Origin: Anaeromyxobacter dehalogenans
GTDB lineage: Bacteria > Myxococcota_A > UBA9042 > DTJE01
Reading direction: 5' to 3'
Length of the DNA: 7,097 nucleotides
Assembly (NCBI GenBank): GCA_020722625.1
Contig: DYKK01000133.1
Coordinates: 1 to 7,097, forward strand
This document shows, piece after piece, positions 1-5,975 of this stretch. The stretch's first letter is position 1, and every line of letters begins with the position of its first letter. The notes beneath the pieces were generated by a model. That model made no database searches, was not told where the DNA came from, and saw nothing but the letters and a program-made list of their open reading frames with translations. A program made the translations under genes and the position numbers.

Positions 1-36
1 CGGACTTCAATGAACAAACTCATCGCGAACCTGGAG

Positions 37-55
37 CCGCGGGCACTGCCCGCGG
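37..55. other. Perfect 8-bp inverted repeat, 3-nt loop
   Basis: CCGCGGGC at 37-44 is perfectly complementary to GCCCGCGG at 48-55 and leaves an ACT loop. No T-tract follows directly. It lies just before a second hairpin that does have a T-tract, so the two may form one termination region for a gene upstream of the window. In DNA this rich in G and C, short hairpins arise easily, so its function is uncertain. Confidence 0.4.
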
Positions 56-61
56 AGAGTG

Positions 62-89
62 GCCGAGGCCGCCTCGGCACCCCATTTTT
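62..89 (+). terminator. Possible Rho-independent terminator of an upstream gene
   Basis: GCCGAGG (62-68) pairs with CCTCGGC (72-78) around a CCG loop. A six-base spacer (ACCCCA) then leads to TTTTT at 85-89. A GC-rich stem followed by a U-run is the layout of an intrinsic terminator, although the U-run is short and starts farther from the stem than usual. It would end transcription entering from the left edge, where no gene body is visible. Confidence 0.4.
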
Positions 90-103
90 CGCGACCAACG
101 CCG

Positions 104-165
104 CACTGACACTGACACTGCCACCGACTCCTGTCACTGAACCTGAACCTGTCCACTGAACCTGT
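104..165. repeat. Degenerate short repeat (CACTGA / ACCTGT units)
   Basis: CACTGA occurs at 104-109 and 110-115, followed by CACTG at 116-120. After a 14-base interruption CACTGA returns at 135-140, with ACCTGA at 141-146 and ACCTGT at 147-152. The 11-mer CACTGAACCTG occurs twice, at 135-145 and 154-164, offset by 19 bases. The tract is poorer in G than its surroundings on this strand and lies between the putative terminator and the first gene. It looks like a microsatellite-type array with drift. I see no known regulator site in it. Confidence 0.6.
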
Positions 166-257
166 TTACCGCGGAATTCGGTGGCGGGTCGTGGCAGAGC
201 AGGTGACTGGAAGCGCTCTTCGTGGCAGGATCGATCCGCCCGGGAGAATGGGGTCGC

Positions 258-1433
258 ATGGTCCTCGACCTCGCGGTCCTCGTGCTCGCGCTCGTCGCCC
301 TGGCGGGTTCCTGCCGGGCCCTGGTCGCTTTTGCGCGGGGTCGCCGCGCGAGGCGTCTGGACCACGTGTCGTCTCCGGTCGCGGTGGTCGTCACGGGCGA
401 CCCGGAGCACCCCCCGGCCTCGGCCCTGGTCCGGTCCGTGGCCGTTTCCGAGGCGGGGACCCCCACCCTCCTGTGCGCGGCCCACCCGCTCGAGGACCCT
501 CGCTCCGCGTCGGCCCTGCGCGAGGCATCCAGCCTGATGGACCCCGCCCGAGTCCTCGTCCGGGCCGCGGACCCTCCCCCCCGCGTCTTCCCCGAGGCAT
601 GGCTCCACGCCCTGGCCGCCGAGGCCGTCCCCGACGATGCGCGCGTGGTCGTCTTCCTGGACCCCTGCGCGAGGCCGGCGGCCCGCGAGATCGCCCCGGT
701 CGCGGCCGCGGTCGCGGGCAGCGAGGTCCTGGACGCGGCCGGGGCCTGCCCGGTCGCGGCCCCGGGCACGTCGGGTCCCTTGGGCAGTTCTCTGGCACGC
801 CTGATTGCAGACCTGGCACCGCTGTTGGTGGCCTGGTACGGCCCGGCCGGGCTCCTCCCGCCGTGCGTGGCGCTGCGCCGTGACGCCCTGGCGTCCGCCC
901 TGCGAGACCCCCTCTCCGTGAACCGCCCGGGGATCGCGATGGCCGCGCTGATGTCCACGCCGCGACACCGAGCAGTCCTGCTCCCCCTCTCCGTGGGCAC
1001 CCTCGCGTCCGGCGGGTCGAGGTCGTTGCGCGACGCCCTGTCGGGGCACCTCTCGGTCCTCGCGCGGGTGTCGTCGGGTCGGACGCTCCTCCTGGGGCTG
1101 GGGGTCGCCGCGTTCCCCGTGTCGCTTCTGACCGCGGCCTGGTCCGGGTCCACCGCGTCCCTGGCCGCCCTGGCCCTCGCCGCGCTCGCCCGCGCCCTCC
1201 TCGCCGCGACCTGGACGCGCTCCGTGCAGGGGGGCGGACCGGCGCTCGCGGCCCTCCTGCTGGCGCCCTTGAGGGACCTCGCGGGGCTCGGGATCCTGGC
1301 CGGCGCGCTCGCCCGTCGCGTTGTCCGATCCGGCGGGCGGTTGTTCCAGGTCCGGCGGGGCGGTATCCTCGTCCCCGCCGGCAGGGAGGCCGGCGAGGGG
1401 GGGCGGGGAGGCCCCGTGCGTTCGCGGGACTGA
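258..1433 (+). CDS. Divergent membrane glycosyltransferase, HpnI / ceramide glucosyltransferase-like
   Basis: This is a 391-residue membrane protein. I chose the ATG at 258 because the hydrophobic helix (residues 2-26) begins at once and GGGAG lies at 242-246; a GTG at 222 would add 12 polar residues. The layout matches GT2/GT21 enzymes of the HpnI/ceramide glucosyltransferase type, which transfer a sugar from a nucleotide donor to a membrane lipid. It has an N-terminal anchor, a VAVVVTGD strand (41-48), a DxD-like site at FLDPCARP (133-140), and CVALRRDAL (203-211). Hydrophobic segments follow near 276-296, 299-317 and 329-351, with a family-like tail at APLRD (336-340) through ARRVV (352-356). 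The motifs expected next are missing: VNRPGIAMAAL (221-231) stands where an acidic motif usually lies, and no Q/RxxRW is seen near 255-275. It may be inactive or act differently. It precedes the sugar kinase by 28 bases, probably in one operon. The family call rests on remembered motifs. Confidence 0.62.
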   Translation: MVLDLAVLVLALVALAGSCRALVAFARGRRARRLDHVSSPVAVVVTGDPEHPPASALVRSVAVSEAGTPTLLCAAHPLEDPRSASALREASSLMDPARVLVRAADPPPRVFPEAWLHALAAEAVPDDARVVVFLDPCARPAAREIAPVAAAVAGSEVLDAAGACPVAAPGTSGPLGSSLARLIADLAPLLVAWYGPAGLLPPCVALRRDALASALRDPLSVNRPGIAMAALMSTPRHRAVLLPLSVGTLASGGSRSLRDALSGHLSVLARVSSGRTLLLGLGVAAFPVSLLTAAWSGSTASLAALALAALARALLAATWTRSVQGGGPALAALLLAPLRDLAGLGILAGALARRVVRSGGRLFQVRRGGILVPAGREAGEGGRGGPVRSRD

Positions 1434-1461
1434 ATTCCACACCGCCCTTTCCGGAGCCGCG

Positions 1462-2592
1462 ATGGAGACGACGAATTCCGATGGGACGCGCGACCCCGCC
1501 CGGGTCGCCCTGCTCGGCGTGGATGCGGGCGGCACCAAGACCGCCGGCCTCGCGATGACCCTGGACGGTCGGGTCGTGGCCCACGTCCTGGCCGGTCCCG
1601 GGAACTACCAGGCCATCGGCGTCGCCCGGGCCCGGGCCACCCTGATCGAGGTCGTCGGGCCGCTCGTCGCGGCGTGCCGCCGGGACGGCCTGGCACCGGG
1701 GGCCGTGGCCTACGGCCTGTCCGGCCTGGACCGGCCCAGGGACCACGCCGTCCTGGACCGGATGACCGCGGAGGTCGCGGTCGAGGTCGGGGAGTCCTCG
1801 CTCGCAGGGGCGCGCGTCCTCGTCAACGACACCTTCCTGATCCTCCGGGCCGGGACCGACGACGGCGTGGGGGTCGCCGTGGTCTCCGGGACCGGGGCGA
1901 ACACGGTCGGCCGGGGACGGGACGGGCGCGAGGCCCGGGTCGGGGGGCTGGCGAGCGAGCTCGGGGACACCGGGGGCGGGTCGGACATCGCGATCGCGGG
2001 GCTCCGGGCCGCCCGCCGGGGCAAGGACGGGCGGGGACCGAAGACCCGGATCGAGGACCTGATCGTGCGACACCTCGGGCTGGAAGAGATCGAGGACCTC
2101 GTGGAGTTCATGATCCCGGGCGACGGGCCCGAGGGTCCGTCGCGCCTGCCCTTCGGCGCGCTGGCCTCGACCCTGGCCCCGCTGGTCTTCGAGGCGGCCG
2201 AGGCCGGGGACGAGGTCGCCCGGGCGATCCTCGTCGAGATGGGCCGCGAGCTCGGGCTCTCGGTCCGGCTCGTGGCGTCGCAACTCTTCCGCCCGGACGA
2301 GCCCTTCCCGCTGGTGTTCGGAGGGAGCGTCCTGACCCGCGCGACGTGTCCGCTGTTCGCCCGGACCATCGAGGCCGAGGCGCGCTCCGCCTTTCCCCGG
2401 ATCGAGGTCCGCACGATTCAGGCCCCGCCCGTCGTCGGCGGCGTGCTGCTCGCGTGGGACCGTCTGGCGGACGGGGGTCTGATCGACCCGACCCTCGCGG
2501 CGCGCCGTCACGACCCCGCGGCGCGCGAGGCCATGGCCCGGGCCGTCCTCAGTGCACCGCCCGGAACCAGCGTCCCGGGGGCCACCAGATGA
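1462..2592 (+). CDS. BadF/BadG/BcrA/BcrD-family ATPase, N-acetylglucosamine kinase-like sugar kinase
   Basis: This 376-residue cytoplasmic protein has the ASKHA (actin/hexokinase/Hsp70) fold signatures. Phosphate loop 1 is GVDAGGTKT (19-27), and VNDT (121-124) carries the likely catalytic base D123. Phosphate loop 2 is VSGTGAN (141-147), GGLASELGDTGGG (161-173) is the family GDxG segment, and VFGGSVL (285-291) is the adenosine-side motif. N48 in GPGNYQ aligns with the substrate-contacting Asn of GlcNAc kinases. Family members phosphorylate amino sugars such as GlcNAc, glucosamine or MurNAc using ATP. The exact sugar cannot be read here, and the usual GWG and GDEGSG are altered to GLA and GDTGGG. 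The ATG at 1462 is preceded by GGAG (1453-1456), and an upstream in-frame extension lies inside the preceding gene. The last 14 codons plus the stop lie antisense to the end of lepB. It probably shares a transcript with the glycosyltransferase-like gene. Confidence 0.88.
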   Translation: METTNSDGTRDPARVALLGVDAGGTKTAGLAMTLDGRVVAHVLAGPGNYQAIGVARARATLIEVVGPLVAACRRDGLAPGAVAYGLSGLDRPRDHAVLDRMTAEVAVEVGESSLAGARVLVNDTFLILRAGTDDGVGVAVVSGTGANTVGRGRDGREARVGGLASELGDTGGGSDIAIAGLRAARRGKDGRGPKTRIEDLIVRHLGLEEIEDLVEFMIPGDGPEGPSRLPFGALASTLAPLVFEAAEAGDEVARAILVEMGRELGLSVRLVASQLFRPDEPFPLVFGGSVLTRATCPLFARTIEAEARSAFPRIEVRTIQAPPVVGGVLLAWDRLADGGLIDPTLAARRHDPAAREAMARAVLSAPPGTSVPGATR

Positions 2593-3499
2593 ACAGGGCC
2601 TTGCCCTTGACGTTCTCGACGGGAACGAATCCCCAGTACCGTCCGTCGCTCGAGTTGTCCCGGTTGTCCCCCAGGACCAGGACATGCCCCGGCGGGACCG
2701 TGACCTCGGGGTAGTCGCCGTTCGACCCCCGGCTCCCGTACATCCTCGGGTCCTCGGTGGGCCAGTCGGGGCGGGTGTCCTGGCATCGAACCGGGTCCGA
2801 GGGATCCACCTCCGACAGGTGCTGGGTCAGATACTCCAGGCCGTCCACGCGCTCCTTCTGGATGTCGCACCGGCACATCACGAGGGTGTCGTCGTTGCAG
2901 GACGCCCGCCGGGCCACGACCTCGTTCTCCACGGGTCTTCCGTTCACAATCAGGTGATTGCCGGCGAGCCGGACGCGGTCCCCGGCCACCGCCGCCACCC
3001 GCTTGATGAAGTCCTTGCCGCGGTCGTCGCCGTCCCCGGGGAACTCGAAGACGACCACCTCGCCCCGTTGCGGGGCCCCGAACGTGACGAAGTGCCGGTT
3101 GGTGAAGGGGATCCGCAGACCGTAAACAAACTTGTTGACAAAGAGATGGTCACCGACCATGAGTGTTGGAATCATGGAGCCGGTCGGAATCTTGAACGCC
3201 TCCAGCACGAAGGCCCGGATCAGCAGCGCCACGGCCACCGCCGTCCCCAGGGACTGGACGTACTCGAAGACCGACGCGCGGCGCAGGGTCTCGGCGTGGG
3301 GCGCCAGGGTCTCCCGCAGCCGCTGGGCCGCTTGCGCCACGCGCGCATCGTCGGCCCGTTCCCGAAGCGCATCCTCCAGGTCCTTCAGGCTCGCGGCGAT
3401 CCTCTCCCTCTCCGGGGCGGCCAGGCGCCGGCCCCGGTGGCGGAGGATGCGAGATGTTTCCTTTGCGAACTTCGCGGCGCTTCGTCGTGCGTTGGCCAT
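2549..3499 (-). CDS. lepB: Signal peptidase I (leader peptidase)
   Basis: This 316-residue type I signal peptidase (family S26) removes signal peptides from Sec- and Tat-exported proteins on the outer face of the inner membrane. Box B is IPTGSMIPTL (104-113) with nucleophile S108. The general-base lysine is K166 in FIKRV. The C-terminal box is GDNRDNSSDGRYWG (277-290), and the end (FIWWPPGRW) is typical. One transmembrane helix covers about 83-102. The first 75 or so residues form a charged, helix-prone and probably coiled-coil extension of unknown role, which is absent from the E. coli enzyme. The periplasmic insert (about 196-255) carries C201, C209, C211 and C239. The start is the only upstream in-frame ATG; its Shine-Dalgarno is weak. 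A good promoter lies at 3539-3567. Its 3' end overlaps the convergent kinase gene by 44 bases. Confidence 0.97.
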   Translation of the reverse strand: MANARRSAAKFAKETSRILRHRGRRLAAPERERIAASLKDLEDALRERADDARVAQAAQRLRETLAPHAETLRRASVFEYVQSLGTAVAVALLIRAFVLEAFKIPTGSMIPTLMVGDHLFVNKFVYGLRIPFTNRHFVTFGAPQRGEVVVFEFPGDGDDRGKDFIKRVAAVAGDRVRLAGNHLIVNGRPVENEVVARRASCNDDTLVMCRCDIQKERVDGLEYLTQHLSEVDPSDPVRCQDTRPDWPTEDPRMYGSRGSNGDYPEVTVPPGHVLVLGDNRDNSSDGRYWGFVPVENVKGKALFIWWPPGRWFRAVH

Positions 3500-3538
3500 G
3501 CGATGCGCGGCTCTCGGCCTCCGGTCCGGGCGGGCGCA

Positions 3539-3567
3539 AGGATAGGAACTGGGTCCGCGGATGTCAA
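3539..3567 (-). promoter_or_regulatory. Sigma-70-like promoter for lepB
   Basis: Read on the minus strand, TTGACA (3567-3562, perfect consensus) is followed by a 17-nt spacer and TATCCT (3544-3539, four of six matches). Transcription would start near 3532, giving a leader of about 33 nt before the lepB ATG. The spacing and position are exactly as expected, which makes chance less likely in GC-rich DNA. Confidence 0.7.
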
Positions 3568-3591
3568 ATGCGAATCCGCCCGTTTCCGCGA

Positions 3592-3620
3592 TTGAAACCG
3601 GGAGGCCGCGGGTCTATACT
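3592..3620 (+). promoter_or_regulatory. Sigma-70-like promoter for the lipoprotein gene
   Basis: TTGAAA (3592-3597) and TATACT (3615-3620) each match five of six consensus bases and are separated by exactly 17 nt. The start site would fall near 3627, about 24 nt before the ATG at 3651. It lies downstream of the earlier in-frame ATG at 3561, which supports the later start. The -35 box is 24 nt from the divergent -35 of lepB, so a regulator binding between them could affect both genes. Confidence 0.75.
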
Positions 3621-3636
3621 CGCGCCCGATGTGAAC

Positions 3637-3644
3637 GGGAGGGG
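3637..3644 (+). promoter_or_regulatory. Ribosome binding site fixing the lipoprotein start
   Basis: GGGAGGGG lies six bases before the ATG at 3651. This strong Shine-Dalgarno, the promoter just upstream and the signal peptide that follows together choose 3651 over the in-frame ATG at 3561. Confidence 0.8.
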
Positions 3645-3650
3645 ATCACG

Positions 3651-5723
3651 ATGGACGCCCGGCTTCGCGAACGGAGCGTTGCGTGGACACGACGGCGCCG
3701 GCTGGCGATCGCGAGCCTGGTGCTCCTGGGGAGCGTGATCGCCTGCCGGCGGGAGCCGCCGCCGCCCCCGCGGGAACCGCCGCTCGACGTGGGCCAGGTC
3801 ACCGGCCGCCTCGCCGCGCTTCGGTTCGACGACGCCTTCTTCCGGGACCTGGAGGCCCTGAAGGGCGCGGCGTCGAAACCGGGGGCCGACGCGGCGGCCC
3901 AGGACGCCGTGGTGCGCTTTGAACTGGTCGCCCTGGCCGCGGGGCTCGCCTCGGGGGCGGAATGGCTTGCGAAGGTCACCGGGGCCGTCCCGGGGGACGC
4001 GGGCCGGGTCGCGGCCTTCCTGAAGGGGCTCGCGGACCGCGCGCGCGACGAGGGACTGGCCCGGGACCTCCGGGCCCTCGCCGGCGCCTACGATCCGTCG
4101 GCCGTGGCCGACCTGACCGGGGTCCTGACTCGGGCCGAGGGCGACACGCCCCTGGCCCCCGCGATCCGCCTCGTGGCGATCAGGCGCCTGCTGGACGCGC
4201 TCCGGACCGTGGCCGGCGCCCCCGACTCCGAGCGGGGACCCCTCCTGATGCAGGCCCTCCCGGGCTGGCCGAATCCCCCGACCTCCGACCCGATGCAGAC
4301 GGCGTTCCCGGCGGCCCTCCGGCACCTGTCCCGCTGGCTCGCGCTCGGCGAAGGCGGCGAGAAGGGACTGGCCCCGTGGGTCGGGAAGGTACGGGACGAG
4401 GCCGCGGCGCTGCTTGGGGCCCACGCCTTCCCCCTGCCCGCGGTCCTGGACCCCGACCCGAGGCCCGCGACGCCGTCCGCCGGGGTGGCCGGCACCTATT
4501 CGCCGCTGGTGGTCGCGACCCTGAAGGGCGACGAGATGCGCGTCGGGCTTCGCCCGGTGCTCGGGTGGAAGGACGGGCAGGTGTCGGACCTGGCCGGGGA
4601 ACGGGTCTTCCCGGGGGTGCCCGCGGCGGCCGGCGAGGACCTGTCCCGCGTGAGCGACGCCCGGGTCGAGCAGGTCGGCGCAAGGTTGCGCGAGGTCGCG
4701 GAGGCGGCGACCCCGATCGAGGCCCGGGCCTATCCGCAGGCCGGGACCGCGCGCAACGCCGACCGCAAGGACCGGGGCCGCGCGCTGTTGTGGGCCGTGG
4801 AGGGATCGCAGGTCGCGAGGCGGGTCGAGACCGCCTTGGCCCTGGCCGAGCGGGCCGGGTTCACGGAGGCGCGCCTCCTCCAACCGGGGTCGTTCTTCCG
4901 GGTGCTCCCGGTCTTCTTCCGCAAGGTCCCGGACGTGCCGGCGGTCGAGGCCCCGAAGGGGGCGAGGGTCCTCGTGGCCCTGGGTCCGGGCGCGGCCGAG
5001 GTCTATCCGCCGGCCGGAGGCCCCCGGTGCAAGGTCCCGGGCGGGGCGTGGCCCGAGGGCGTGCGCGTGCTCCAGCAGGGTCGGGCCGTCACGGGCGTCC
5101 AGGTCCGCTGGGAGGAAAAGGCCGGTTTCAAGGGCCTCCTGGCCGCCGCGCTCGGGAAGTGGCTCGGCGAGCCCGGACGCGGATGCACCCTCTCGCCCGC
5201 GGTCCCGGTGATCGTCCGGTCCCGGGACCTGCCGGCGGCGATGCTCCTCGACGCCGCGGCGGAGGTCCTGGCCGCCTCGGGGCCCGCGTTCACGGCGATC
5301 GCGGACTGGTTCCCCGGCCTCGCCTGCGGCGAGGGGAATCCTTGCCCCGCGGCGGTCCCGATCCTGTTCGCGCTGGATCGGGTCCCGAAGCCCGCGAAGG
5401 TCGAGGCCGCGGTGGCGGTCTCGCGGCCCGCGGGGTTCTGCGACAAGAAGGACGTGGCCCGGGTGATGAGCGGGCGGGCCGGGGCCGTCCGCGCCTGCTA
5501 CGAGATGCACCTCCAGCGCAATCCCGACCTCGCCGGACGACTGGAGGTCCGGTTCACCATCGAGGAAGACGGGACCGTATCGGGGCTCGCCGTGACCGTG
5601 AACGACCTCGGCCAGGAGGTCGCGGCGTGCGTGCTGCGTCAGATCTCGAGCCTGAAGTTCGCCAGGCCCGCGGGGGGCGTGTGCGTGATCCGCTGGCCCT
5701 ACCGCTTCAAACCGGGAATGTGA
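3651..5723 (+). CDS. Lipoprotein with C-terminal AgmX/PglI (TonB-like) domain
   Basis: This is a 690-residue predicted lipoprotein. Its signal peptide has an arginine-rich start (RRRR 14-17), a hydrophobic core (18-31) and a lipobox VIAC with C32 as the lipidated residue, followed by a proline-rich linker (REPPPPPREPP). Residues from about 45 to 285 are Ala/Leu-rich and look helical, with no motif I recognise. Two stretches (about 286-411 and 437-555) have a strand/helix pattern that loosely recalls ExbD/TolR periplasmic domains, as in WAVEGSQVARRV...AERAGFTEARLL; this is tentative. The end (about 598-690) matches the AgmX/PglI C-terminal domain: VRACYEMHLQRNPDLAGRL, VRFTIEEDGTVSG, and cysteines C616, C660 and C678. 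In Myxococcota such domains occur in envelope proteins linked to gliding and TonB/Tol-like machinery. It would act in the periplasm or on a membrane face. It has its own promoter and is probably monocistronic. Its function is unknown. Confidence 0.86.
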   Translation: MDARLRERSVAWTRRRRLAIASLVLLGSVIACRREPPPPPREPPLDVGQVTGRLAALRFDDAFFRDLEALKGAASKPGADAAAQDAVVRFELVALAAGLASGAEWLAKVTGAVPGDAGRVAAFLKGLADRARDEGLARDLRALAGAYDPSAVADLTGVLTRAEGDTPLAPAIRLVAIRRLLDALRTVAGAPDSERGPLLMQALPGWPNPPTSDPMQTAFPAALRHLSRWLALGEGGEKGLAPWVGKVRDEAAALLGAHAFPLPAVLDPDPRPATPSAGVAGTYSPLVVATLKGDEMRVGLRPVLGWKDGQVSDLAGERVFPGVPAAAGEDLSRVSDARVEQVGARLREVAEAATPIEARAYPQAGTARNADRKDRGRALLWAVEGSQVARRVETALALAERAGFTEARLLQPGSFFRVLPVFFRKVPDVPAVEAPKGARVLVALGPGAAEVYPPAGGPRCKVPGGAWPEGVRVLQQGRAVTGVQVRWEEKAGFKGLLAAALGKWLGEPGRGCTLSPAVPVIVRSRDLPAAMLLDAAAEVLAASGPAFTAIADWFPGLACGEGNPCPAAVPILFALDRVPKPAKVEAAVAVSRPAGFCDKKDVARVMSGRAGAVRACYEMHLQRNPDLAGRLEVRFTIEEDGTVSGLAVTVNDLGQEVAACVLRQISSLKFARPAGGVCVIRWPYRFKPGM

Positions 5724-5840
5724 CCAATGCCCGATGTTGGCCAAGCCGTTTTCAAGCAGTCTGGAAAGGGGTCAACAACTCGGATTGTCCTGTGAATCGA
5801 ACGTTTGAAATCGGTCCAAGGAGTCCGGACACTGATCGAA
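5724..5840. other. Intergenic stretch, possible weak promoter for the HAD gene
   Basis: This stretch is distinctly AT-richer than the genes around it. TTGAAA at 5805-5810 could be a -35, with GACACT at 5828-5833 (three of six) as a poor -10 after 17 nt. If it is used, transcription would start near 5840, directly before the hairpin cluster. I find no convincing terminator for the lipoprotein gene here. Confidence 0.3.
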
Positions 5841-5861
5841 GGGGGGCGTCGCACGCCCCCC
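5841..5861. other. Hairpin 1 of 3: 9-bp stem, 3-nt loop
   Basis: GGGGGGCGT (5841-5849) pairs perfectly with ACGCCCCCC (5853-5861) around a CGC loop. No T-tract follows on either strand, so a simple intrinsic terminator is not supported. It is the first of three adjacent hairpins upstream of the HAD-like gene. Confidence 0.6.
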
Positions 5862-5863
5862 TC

Positions 5864-5896
5864 CCGGCACTCGAACTCTTTGAGTTCTCGTGCCGG
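5864..5896. other. Hairpin 2 of 3: 7 bp + TC/TC internal loop + 6 bp
   Basis: CCGGCAC (5864-5870) pairs with GTGCCGG (5890-5896). After a symmetric TC/TC mismatch (5871-5872 and 5888-5889), GAACTC (5873-5878) pairs with GAGTTC (5882-5887) around a TTT loop. Thirteen base pairs in a 33-base span is well beyond the other chance hairpins in the window. The inner stem is not GC-dominated, so composition alone does not explain it. It could be a terminator, a leader structure or a protein-binding inverted repeat. Confidence 0.65.
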
Positions 5897-5909
5897 TTCA
5901 CCCCCCACG

Positions 5910-5928
5910 CCGGCCGCGTTGCGGCCGG
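5910..5928. other. Hairpin 3 of 3: 8-bp stem, 3-nt loop
   Basis: CCGGCCGC (5910-5917) pairs perfectly with GCGGCCGG (5921-5928) around a GTT loop. It ends 47 bases before the HAD-gene ATG and 32 bases before its AAGGA site, so it would not itself hide the ribosome binding site. Confidence 0.55.
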
Positions 5929-5975
5929 GTCGCAATCCGCGCCACGTTGCGGGTTGCTCGAAGGATGAAACCATC

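Noticed and set aside
10..159. A 49-codon open frame at the left edge, starting ATGAACAAA
   Set aside because: It has no ribosome binding site. It runs through both hairpins and the short repeat, and its product has no recognisable feature.
104..165. A CRISPR-like array
   Set aside because: The repeat units are only 6-11 bases, with no spacers of regular length and no cas genes.
391..2685. A 764-codon open frame on the minus strand across the glycosyltransferase and kinase genes
   Set aside because: Long antisense frames are expected in DNA with very high third-position GC. The translation is rich in Arg, Pro and Gly with no motifs, while the plus-strand frames carry clear family signatures.
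3561..3650. An upstream in-frame start for the lipoprotein gene
   Set aside because: It would put the promoter inside the coding region and place 30 polar residues before the signal peptide. The ATG at 3651 has a strong Shine-Dalgarno and gives a standard lipoprotein signal.
3651..5723. LepB processing the adjacent lipoprotein as a dedicated pair
   Set aside because: The lipobox VIAC directs cleavage by signal peptidase II, not signal peptidase I, so adjacency is not evidence of a functional pair.
3564..5744. A 726-codon open frame on the minus strand opposite the lipoprotein gene
   Set aside because: It mirrors the whole lipoprotein gene, has biased Arg/Gly/Pro composition, no domain and no ribosome binding site. 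The plus strand has a promoter, a Shine-Dalgarno, a lipobox and an AgmX/PglI domain.
5805..5975. A TTG-initiated N-terminal extension of the HAD-like gene
   Set aside because: The 57 extra codons run through the hairpin cluster, have no family match and lack a suitable ribosome binding site. The HAD strand begins just after the ATG at 5976.
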